A stretch of 64,000 nt of DNA from Dehalococcoidia bacterium (GTDB lineage: Bacteria; Chloroflexota; Dehalococcoidia; Tepidiformales; Tepidiformaceae). The notes beneath the pieces are model-generated. The model was not told the origin of the DNA. It worked only from the letters and a program-made list of their open reading frames with translations, and ran no database searches. Location: the NCBI GenBank assembly GCA_020850615.1, contig JADZEI010000085.1:1-64000 (forward strand), read 5' to 3'. A program made the translations under genes and the position numbers. Shown here one piece after another: positions 57,746-64,000 of the stretch (its first letter is position 1; every line of letters begins with the position of its first letter).

Positions 57746-59224
57746 ATGGAATACGGCACGCTACGGGTCCACACACCGGATGGCCAGGTGCGAGAGTACC
57801 CGATCGAAGTCCCGTCGGTGGTCGTCGGGCGCGCGGAAGGGAATGGCGTGGTCATCGACCACGTGACGGTCTCGCGGCGGCACGCGCAGCTCCGGATCGA
57901 GGATGGCCGTCTGATCGTCGAGGACCTGGGGTCGGCGACGGGGACGTTCGTCGCCGGGCAGCGCATCCCATCGAACACGCCGAACCTGGTGGAGGAAGGC
58001 AGCACGCTGCGGTTCGGCGATGCGGAGGCGCTCTTCCTCGTGCCGGTGGCGGCGATGGCCCAGGCGGTCCCGCTGGCAGGGATGGGCCCGGGCGCGGCGA
58101 GCGCGACCGACAGCCAGGCGACCGTGGCGGTGACGCTGTCCTCGCCCTCGGCGCCGGTGGCCGCGGGCGCGACGACAACGGGCACGGTGGTCATCCAGAA
58201 CCGCGGGAACGTGGTGGACCAGCTCACCATCTCGGTGGCGGACATCCCGGCTGCGTGGGTGCGCCTGAGTCGCCAGCAGCTCTCGCTGGTGCCCGGCGCG
58301 CGCGACGAGATCACGATCGTCATCCAGCCGCCGCGCACGGCCGAGGCGGTGGCCGGCGAGTACCCGTTCTCGGTCTCGGTGCTCTCGCGCGAGCATGCGC
58401 GCGAAGTGCGCGTGCTCGGCAGGTTCGTCGTGCTCCCGTTCGAGGCGTTCACGCTCGCGCTGCAGCCGACGCGGAGCACGGGCGACTTCCGCGTGGTCGC
58501 AGAGAACGGCGGCAACGCACACGCGAGCTACCAGCTGGCCGGGCGCGACGACGAGGCCGCGCTCGAGTACCGGTTCGACAAGGACAACGTGCAGCTGGCG
58601 CCGGGCGCGCGCGAGACCATTTCGTTCGACGTGGCGACGCGGAAGCGGAAGCTGTTCGGCAAGGTGGCCGCGGTCCCGTTCAAGGTCGAGGCGCAGCCGG
58701 TCGGCGGTGGCGTCCAGAAGGCGGCCGCCGATGGGCAACTGGCGGTGCGGCCGCCCCTGCGCCACTGGAAGTGGCCCGTCATCGGTGTCCTGGTGGTGGC
58801 GGCGCTGGGTGGCGGCGCCTGGGGCTACCGATCGAACTGCAGCGGAGACATGCCGTTCTGCAGCGCCAGCGGCGGGGACGGCGACGGTGGCAGCCAACCA
58901 GCGGCGCCCACCGCGACCGCCGAGCCGACGGCGGCCGGCACGGCAGCCCCCGACGGCCTCCGCAACGGCATCGCCGCGGTGATCCAGAACTCGCCCGAGG
59001 GGAACTGCCTCCGCGTGCGCGAATACCACACGCGTCGCACCGACGACCCCCGGAGCAAGGTCATCGGGCTGCTCTGCGACGGCGACCGCGTGCAGATTGT
59101 CTCGGATTCCGTGATCGACGAGGGCTTCATCTGGTGGACGATCGACAACGGGGAAGGCCTGCTCGGCTGGGCGGCGGAAAAGCAGGTCACCGGCGGCGAC
59201 GTGTTCATGGTGCCCGCCGAGTAG
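57746..59224 (+). CDS. FHA-domain membrane protein with C-terminal SH3 domain
   Basis: This 492-residue protein has an N-terminal FHA phosphothreonine-binding domain (about 15-100) with VVVGRAEGNGVVIDHVTVSRRHAQL (read in parts), LGSATGTFVAGQ and LRFGDAEALF. Two beta-sandwich domains follow (about 125-330), then a membrane helix (about 345-362, WPVIGVLVVAALGGGAWGY) and a low-complexity linker. The C-terminal SH3-like domain (about 410-490) has CLRVREYHT and LLGWAAEKQ. The topology suggests a cytoplasmic phospho-sensor linked to an outer binding domain. It is convergent with tail-like genes; FHA proteins regulate some contractile secretion systems. Confidence 0.85.
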   Translation: MEYGTLRVHTPDGQVREYPIEVPSVVVGRAEGNGVVIDHVTVSRRHAQLRIEDGRLIVEDLGSATGTFVAGQRIPSNTPNLVEEGSTLRFGDAEALFLVPVAAMAQAVPLAGMGPGAASATDSQATVAVTLSSPSAPVAAGATTTGTVVIQNRGNVVDQLTISVADIPAAWVRLSRQQLSLVPGARDEITIVIQPPRTAEAVAGEYPFSVSVLSREHAREVRVLGRFVVLPFEAFTLALQPTRSTGDFRVVAENGGNAHASYQLAGRDDEAALEYRFDKDNVQLAPGARETISFDVATRKRKLFGKVAAVPFKVEAQPVGGGVQKAAADGQLAVRPPLRHWKWPVIGVLVVAALGGGAWGYRSNCSGDMPFCSASGGDGDGGSQPAAPTATAEPTAAGTAAPDGLRNGIAAVIQNSPEGNCLRVREYHTRRTDDPRSKVIGLLCDGDRVQIVSDSVIDEGFIWWTIDNGEGLLGWAAEKQVTGGDVFMVPAE

Positions 59225-59271
59225 GCGTAGAGGCGTAGAGGCGTGAAGGCGTAGAGGCGTAGAGGCGTGGA
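59224..59271. repeat. Octamer tandem array (6 units)
   Basis: GGCGTAGA repeated six times with slight variation (units 3 and 6 read GGCGTGAA and GGCGTGGA), starting in the stop codon of the FHA gene. The remaining 72 bp to the convergent tail gene hold nothing recognisable. Confidence 0.8.
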
Positions 59272-59343
59272 GTGGCGTCCGCCGCGTTGGGTGGTATTGG
59301 TCGCAGCGTTGCGCCGGAGCTTGCTGCTGTTGCCGGCCGGCGG

Positions 59344-60099
59344 TCAGCTGCGCTGAAGTTCGACCGTGGCGGCGGTGAAGGCGGGCTTCTGGATGTCGAT
59401 GATGCGGCGGAGCAGCTCGAGGTCGACATCCTGGCCGCGGGGCACGCGCAGCCGCACGATGAACCGGTAGCCGAGGTCGCGGCGGGCGCCGACCTGGCTG
59501 AGCGTCGGCTCGATGATCTCGGCGTCGAGCCCGGTGTAGAGCCGGATGGCGAGCTGCATGCCGCGCCGCGTGCCGCGCCAGCGGAACAGGTCCGAGGCGA
59601 GGCCGACGAGGTCGCGGCGGCGCTCTTCGGGCCAGCGTTCGTCCATCACGAGCCCGAGCCAGGACGCCAGCCAGGGCAGGAGGTCGCGCGGCGTCAGGTC
59701 GGGGTCGAACAGGTGGGGGATGTTGTCCACCGTCCGGCTGATCGGGCTGAGGATAGTCTCGAAGATGAGCAGGAAGCGCGCCAGGAACTCGTTGTCGCTG
59801 TACACGCCGGGCAGGTAGTCGAGGTAGGTGCTGCGGTAGGCCGGCACGCCGGGCGGCGGCGGCGGGATGAACGCGGGCGGGCCGCTGCCGAAGGCGGTGG
59901 GCTCGTTCGGGCCCTGCGGGCCGCCGGGGCCTGCGGGGAGCGGTGGCGGCCCCGGGCGGAGGCTCGCGGGCGCCACGTAGATCAGCCGGGTGTCGGTGAC
60001 CGCTTCCGGGGGCGCCGCCGGGGGAGCGGCGGGGCGCGGTGGGGCCACTTCGGCGGCGGTACGCTCCGCCGGCGGGTCCAGCCTCTCCTGGATGCTCAT
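59344..60099 (-). CDS. Phage-tail/contractile injection baseplate protein (gpI-like, TIGR02242 type)
   Basis: This 251-residue protein has a Pro-rich first 85 residues and then the conserved domain of the P2 gpI-like tail family: YLDYLPGVYSDNEFLARFLLIFE, PHLFDPDLTPRDLLPWLASWLGL, and RDLVGLASDLFRWRGTRRGMQLAI (motifs given consecutively). It ends with a FTAATVELQRS strand. In extracellular contractile injection systems such a protein forms a baseplate wedge. Its ATG overlaps the stop of the upstream baseplate gene by 4 bp (ATGA). Confidence 0.85.
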   Translation of the reverse strand: MSIQERLDPPAERTAAEVAPPRPAAPPAAPPEAVTDTRLIYVAPASLRPGPPPLPAGPGGPQGPNEPTAFGSGPPAFIPPPPPGVPAYRSTYLDYLPGVYSDNEFLARFLLIFETILSPISRTVDNIPHLFDPDLTPRDLLPWLASWLGLVMDERWPEERRRDLVGLASDLFRWRGTRRGMQLAIRLYTGLDAEIIEPTLSQVGARRDLGYRFIVRLRVPRGQDVDLELLRRIIDIQKPAFTAATVELQRS

Positions 60100-62072
60100 C
60101 GCTCGGTTGCCACCACGGTGACCACGGGCTCGAGCGGCAGGATCAGCACGTCGTCGGGCAGAGTGACCCGCTGGCCGGCGGCGCGGGATGTGCCGAGCTG
60201 GAGGTCGACCTGGAAGAGCGTGACGTCCTGGGCGTATTCGACGCCATCCACGGACTGGACGACGGACTGCATCTCCGAGAGGTAGAGGTCGCGGCCGAAG
60301 GGCCAGCCATCGCCCGTGGGGCCGCCGAGCAGCGGATCCAGGTACTCGACGATGCGGTGCGTGACCGCCTGGCGGACCGCGTCGGCGCTGTGCCCCCGGC
60401 GGACGAGGATGCTGGCCTCGACGGAGACGCCGACGTAGGCGGGGCCATCGACGACGAGCTGCGTGCCGAGGAGGCGGCGGTCGTCCAGGTAGGCGCGCAC
60501 CTCTTCGAGCAGGTCGGGCGGCGGCTGGAGCGTGGCCTGGGTGCGCTGCAGGTCGGCGGGGATGATCGGCACGACGAGGAGCTCGACCGTGCCGGCGGGC
60601 ACGGAGCCGCTGACGCCATCCGTGCGCGACTGGATGCAGTAGGCGCGGGCGACGCGGCGGGAGGCCTCGCGGGCGAGGAACTGGTAGTCCTCGGCGGTGA
60701 CGGCGCGGTCCTGGGTGCGCAGCGCCTGCGGGGCGCGCATCTTTGCGGCGTCGAGCGTCTCGGCGTCGAGGCCGCCGGTGGCCGCCTCGCTGTTCGTCAC
60801 GGATGCGACGTAGGGGATCGACGACTTGAGGACGGTGAGGGTGTTCGCGCCGACGTTGCCCCGCAGCCCGCCGCCGGAGCGGTAGCGCGTCATGCGCGCG
60901 CCGAGCCCCTTGCCCGCGGTCGCGCCATAGGCGTGTTCGCTGCCGTCGCGCTGGCGAATCGTCGGGCCGAACGTGATGGTGCCGGTGACGCCGTCGAGGG
61001 TGTAGTGGTGGTCGCTGGGGCCGGAATCGCGGAAGGAGCTCACCTCTTCCCAGTGGACCCAGGTGCCATCGTCGAGCTGCGTCTCCACGTATTCGTCGGC
61101 CCGGCGCGGCAAGAGCGGAGTGTGGTGGAGGGTGAAGGTTTCGCCGGGGACGCCGGTGGTGCGGCCGAGGAGCTCGCCCTGGATGACGGTCGAGTGCGTC
61201 GCCATGGCGGTGCCGCCGATGGCCTCCGTGCGGACGAGGTTGATGCGGGGCGAGGCCGAGTACTCCGGCTGTCGCGGGCGCGGCTGGAGCACGCGGAGGC
61301 GCAGCCAGTAGCCCCCCTGGCGAGCCATGACCCGCGGTTCCATGCTCGGCGGCAGGGCGAGCATGACTTCGCCGGACTGGTTCAGGCCGCCCGTCTGGTC
61401 GAGCTCGACGCGGGCGCGCTGCCAGCCGTGGAGGTCGCCGCACCAGGCTTCCCAGGCCAGCGGCGGGTCCTTCGGGTCCACGCCAATGCCTTCGACCGTG
61501 CAGTCAATGTGCATGGAGACGATGTGCGAGCTGAGGTTCTCGGCGAACCCGTAGTAGAGCGCATCGCCCGGGATAGGGACACGCTGGAAGGCGTCGAAAT
61601 ACTCGTCCTCGGCCTGGAGGCGGGGCAGGTAGTCGGTGAAGGTCGCGCCATCGGACGAGAAGAGGAAGTGGCGCAGCGTCGGAGGCCAGATGAGGAGGTC
61701 CTCGTCGGTGGTGAACGGGATGGCTTCCCGGTCGCCGGTGCGGACGGTCGCGACTTCGGTGCCACGGGCGATGGTCACGGGGCCGGGCTGCGCCGCGGTG
61801 AGCATGAACGTGAGACGCGTGCGCGCGGGCACCGGCTCCTTGAGCCCCATGCCGATGAGCTCCATGAACCGGATGTAGTTCTTCTCCGGCACGCGGTTCA
61901 TGCGATAGAGCAGGAGGTCCGTCATCCAGGCGAAGAGCTCGATCATGGTGACGCCGGGGTCGGAGACGTTGTGGTCCGTCCACTCCGGGCAGTAACGCGG
62001 GATGAGCGCCTTGGCTTCGTTGACGATGTCCTGGAACGAGCGGTCGTCGAGGCGGATGTCGGGTAGTGGCAT
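60096..62072 (-). CDS. Baseplate J-like assembly protein (TIGR02243 type)
   Basis: This 658-residue baseplate wedge protein has the N-terminal signature ALIPRYCPEWTDHNVSDPGVTMIELFAWMTDLLLYRMNRVPEKN (in consecutive parts), typical of the putative baseplate assembly family of tail-like systems. A large beta-rich middle follows, and a C-terminal J-domain with TAEDYQFLAREASRRVARAYC and ASILVRRGHSADAVRQAV. It is equivalent in position to Afp11-type proteins. It lies 22 bp behind the gp25-like gene on the same strand. No PAAR tip gene lies between them. Confidence 0.88.
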   Translation of the reverse strand: MPLPDIRLDDRSFQDIVNEAKALIPRYCPEWTDHNVSDPGVTMIELFAWMTDLLLYRMNRVPEKNYIRFMELIGMGLKEPVPARTRLTFMLTAAQPGPVTIARGTEVATVRTGDREAIPFTTDEDLLIWPPTLRHFLFSSDGATFTDYLPRLQAEDEYFDAFQRVPIPGDALYYGFAENLSSHIVSMHIDCTVEGIGVDPKDPPLAWEAWCGDLHGWQRARVELDQTGGLNQSGEVMLALPPSMEPRVMARQGGYWLRLRVLQPRPRQPEYSASPRINLVRTEAIGGTAMATHSTVIQGELLGRTTGVPGETFTLHHTPLLPRRADEYVETQLDDGTWVHWEEVSSFRDSGPSDHHYTLDGVTGTITFGPTIRQRDGSEHAYGATAGKGLGARMTRYRSGGGLRGNVGANTLTVLKSSIPYVASVTNSEAATGGLDAETLDAAKMRAPQALRTQDRAVTAEDYQFLAREASRRVARAYCIQSRTDGVSGSVPAGTVELLVVPIIPADLQRTQATLQPPPDLLEEVRAYLDDRRLLGTQLVVDGPAYVGVSVEASILVRRGHSADAVRQAVTHRIVEYLDPLLGGPTGDGWPFGRDLYLSEMQSVVQSVDGVEYAQDVTLFQVDLQLGTSRAAGQRVTLPDDVLILPLEPVVTVVATER

Positions 62073-62094
62073 GGCGTGGGCGGCGGGGGTCCGC

Positions 62095-62499
62095 CTACTC
62101 CTCTCGGATCAGGTAGAAAGGATAGACGAGCGTGCGTTCGTCCTTGGTGGCGCGGATGCTGTAGCGGATGGAGACGTTGAGACGGCCCCGGGCCGCGTCC
62201 GAAAGGTCCGGCTCGACGATGATGTCGCGGACTTCGATGCGGGGCTCCCACCAGCCGAGCGCTTCCTCGACGTAACGCCGGGCGAGGCCAACGGTATCGG
62301 CGGTGAGCGGCGCGAAGACCAGCTCGTGGATGCGGCAGCCGAAGTTGGGCCGCATCACGCGTTCGCCGGGGCTCGTCGAGAGGACGAGGACGATCGCCTG
62401 GTCGATGTCCTGCGTCCCGTCGGCCATGGCGATGCCGCCGCTCCCATTCGGAAGCACCGGGAACGCCCAACCGCGGCCGATCAGCGGGTTGTCAGTCAT
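62095..62499 (-). CDS. GpW/gp25-like baseplate protein
   Basis: This 134-residue protein of the gp25 family is the conserved lysozyme-like wedge protein of phage T4, type VI and extracellular contractile systems. Motifs are GWAFPVLPNGSGGIAMADG, the QAIVLVLSTSPGERVMRPNFGCRIHELVF segment (TxxGER core) and RYVEEALGWWEPRIEVRDI. The ATG at 62499 has GGAG-like purines nearby. The longer open frame upstream is a shadow of the spike gene. Confidence 0.9.
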   Translation of the reverse strand: MTDNPLIGRGWAFPVLPNGSGGIAMADGTQDIDQAIVLVLSTSPGERVMRPNFGCRIHELVFAPLTADTVGLARRYVEEALGWWEPRIEVRDIIVEPDLSDAARGRLNVSIRYSIRATKDERTLVYPFYLIREE

Positions 62500-62561
62500 C
62501 GGAGGCGCTAGCTTACCGGAAACCGCGTTCGTGGGGGTGGGAGCATGGGGGGAGCCTCCGA

Positions 62562-64000
62562 TTAGTTGAGCTTGATGACGGCGCCCTTGATCTCGACCGG
62601 GCCGCCGGCCTGCAGCTTCATCATCCCGCTGGCGTTGAGCTCGATCTGGGCGCTTTTGACGGTGGCCTTGGTGGTGGCTTCGACGAGGATCTCGGCCGCC
62701 TTCACCTGCACTTTGGCCTGCGCGTCGATGTCGATTTCGTTCTTCACCGAGTCCCAGGTGATCTTCTGGTTCCCGGTCTTGTCGATGATCTCGATCTTCT
62801 CGCCGCCGGACTTGTCGGTGAAGGTGAGGAGGTGGCCGGCTCTCGTCTTGACCTGGCGGACGATGACCTGGCCTCCCTGCTCGAAGGCGCTCGTCGCGAG
62901 CGGCGGCTTGTCCCGGCCGTTCCAGAGGCAGCCGAGGATGAACGGCCGGTTCACATCGCCATGTTCGAAGCCAACCACGACCTCGTCGTTGATCTCGGGC
63001 ATGAACTGGAAGCCGCGGGCGTTGCCGGTCATCGGCGTGGCGAAGCGGCACCAGTTCGACTCGACGTTGTCGGCGAGCCAGGGGAACTTCACCTTGACGC
63101 GGCCGTCGCCGTCCGGGTCCTTCACGTTCGTGACGAGCCCGATGACCAGGCCGCGCCCGAAAGAGGTATCGTGCCGCGGCGAGCCGGCGGCATCGAGCAG
63201 CAGGTCGCCAGTGGAGCTCGATGCGCCGTTCGTGGCTTCGAAGCGGGTGATCCAGCCGCGCTCGTAGTCGTACTGGTGCTGGACGCGGGTGAGCAGGTAG
63301 TTCCCGGCGAAACGCGTGCCAACCTTGTCGATCTTGACCACTTTCCCTACCGCAATCGCCGCGTTCCCGTAGCATTCGCCCTCGGCGAAGATGTCGCCGT
63401 TGCGCATCTCGTTGAGCATCGACTGCGCGACTGCCTGGGCGGCCGACTGGCTGGGGACGGGGACATCGACCAGGACGACGTTGCCCGGCGTGATGCCGCC
63501 GGCGCTCGATGCGTTGTTGCCGTTAATGCCCAGGCTGTGCAGCAGCTCTGCGCTGCTGGCGCGGCCGACGATGGCCTGCTTGGTCGCGGGGTCCCAGCCC
63601 CGGACCGAGACCTCCGCCGCCTGGGACGCGGCCGTCAGGCGCGGGCGGAACTCGAAGAGCTCCGTGCCCCAGTTCAGCGTCGCGGCGGGTGAGCCGGTGG
63701 TAAGCGAGGACCACTTCTTGAACTGCAGGCTGGTGCCTTCGACGCGCAGGTAGAAGCCGATCAGCCGCGCGCGCTGCCGGAGGAACTCGTAGTCGGTCAG
63801 GTTGTCCTGGAGGACGTACTTGTAGACCTCGCTGGTGGTGTCGGAGCTGGCGGACAGCCCGGCTGCACCGGCGACGGCGCTGACGATGTCGCTGTCGGTG
63901 ACCTGGAGGTACGTCTTCGTCTTGCGGCCGTTGTGGAGCCGGTGGCCGCGGTCGAATGCCGTGATGCGGAGGGATAGCGCACCGTCGGGCCTGTAGAACG
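62562..64000 (-). CDS. VgrG/gp5-gp27-like tail spike, 5' end beyond the window
   Basis: At least 479 codons remain open to the right edge, so this is a partial gene. The visible N-terminal part is gp27/gpD-like (KYVLQDNLTDYEFLRQRARLIG, LQFKKW, SVRGWDPATKQAIVG; short extracts). An OB-fold gp5 part follows from about 63200 down, with GLVTNVKDPDGDGRVKVKFPW and GFQFMPEINDEVVVGFEHGD. The C-terminal triple-stranded spike region has ITWDSVKNEIDIDAQAKVQVKA and ends GAVIKLN. This is the central spike of a contractile injection system (Afp8-like). Sheath, tube and ATPase genes would lie further right. Confidence 0.88.
   Translation of the reverse strand, partial: FYRPDGALSLRITAFDRGHRLHNGRKTKTYLQVTDSDIVSAVAGAAGLSASSDTTSEVYKYVLQDNLTDYEFLRQRARLIGFYLRVEGTSLQFKKWSSLTTGSPAATLNWGTELFEFRPRLTAASQAAEVSVRGWDPATKQAIVGRASSAELLHSLGINGNNASSAGGITPGNVVLVDVPVPSQSAAQAVAQSMLNEMRNGDIFAEGECYGNAAIAVGKVVKIDKVGTRFAGNYLLTRVQHQYDYERGWITRFEATNGASSSTGDLLLDAAGSPRHDTSFGRGLVIGLVTNVKDPDGDGRVKVKFPWLADNVESNWCRFATPMTGNARGFQFMPEINDEVVVGFEHGDVNRPFILGCLWNGRDKPPLATSAFEQGGQVIVRQVKTRAGHLLTFTDKSGGEKIEIIDKTGNQKITWDSVKNEIDIDAQAKVQVKAAEILVEATTKATVKSAQIELNASGMMKLQAGGPVEIKGAVIKLN

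Overview
The window is about 64 kb of very GC-rich bacterial chromosome, densely packed with ordinary single-copy genes. No rRNA, tRNA, transposase or CRISPR array was seen. Several features fit a Chloroflexota-type bacterium, perhaps a thermophilic Dehalococcoidia or Tepidiforma-like lineage. These are GTG and TTG starts, 4-bp ATGA/GTGA overlaps, apparent leaderless promoters, an archaeal-type phosphoglycerate mutase inside a glycolytic operon, a NifJ-type pyruvate:ferredoxin oxidoreductase, and a CIRCE operator. The taxonomic call is inference from gene content only.

Layout. 0.2-2.7 kb: hisF-hisI, a DUF402 gene, a His-rich membrane peptide and a DUF309 gene. 2.9-8.7 kb: a MacB-like ABC exporter pair, an SDR, a VOC protein and a zinc-ribbon peptide. 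8.8-16.8 kb: argF, then cdaA-cdaR-der-plsY-gpsA (c-di-AMP synthesis, ribosome GTPase, phospholipid precursors), then a HEAT-repeat/Nudix/GNAT run, all tightly coupled. 17-22.9 kb: an AAA+ ATPase with a structured leader, an orphan DUF433 antitoxin between 55-bp direct repeats, an MrfA/YprA-like helicase, a cytidylate-kinase-like protein, a lipoprotein and a VOC protein. 23-26.5 kb: an OmpR-like regulator with a degenerate receiver and its partner protein, a SnoaL-like protein, and a thiolase-like/DUF35 pair.

26.5-30.2 kb (minus strand): guaA, a retropepsin-like protein, purD and a cupin. 30.4-35.5 kb: rpiB-pgk-membrane protein-apgM-tpiA-miaA. 35.5-46 kb (mostly minus): an epimerase, a polyferredoxin, DUF402, DUF2470, a surface HtaA protein, nifJ with a DHOD-like gene and an unknown gene, then a second degenerate-receiver regulator divergent from a second partner protein. 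46.5-50.4 kb: a CIRCE-controlled FmdB zinc ribbon, two TetR genes, dtd and proS. 50.5-55.4 kb: nusA-ylxR-infB-rbfA-truB behind an intrinsic-terminator-like leader. 55.5-57.6 kb: a DUF5679 peptide, hisN and an aldo-keto reductase. 57.7-64 kb: an FHA/SH3 membrane protein convergent with part of a contractile injection (phage-tail-like) cluster that runs off the right edge.

The most unusual signals are: a perfect CIRCE box in front of an FmdB zinc-ribbon gene; two paralogous copies of a module that pairs a degenerate-receiver winged-helix regulator with a helical/beta-alpha-beta partner; a terminator between the nusA promoter and the nusA start; 7-bp (and one 8-bp) tandem repeats at several intergenic junctions; repeated TANNNT-N6-ATG leaderless architecture; and an orphan antitoxin flanked by long direct repeats. 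All calls come from reading the sequence; no database search was run.
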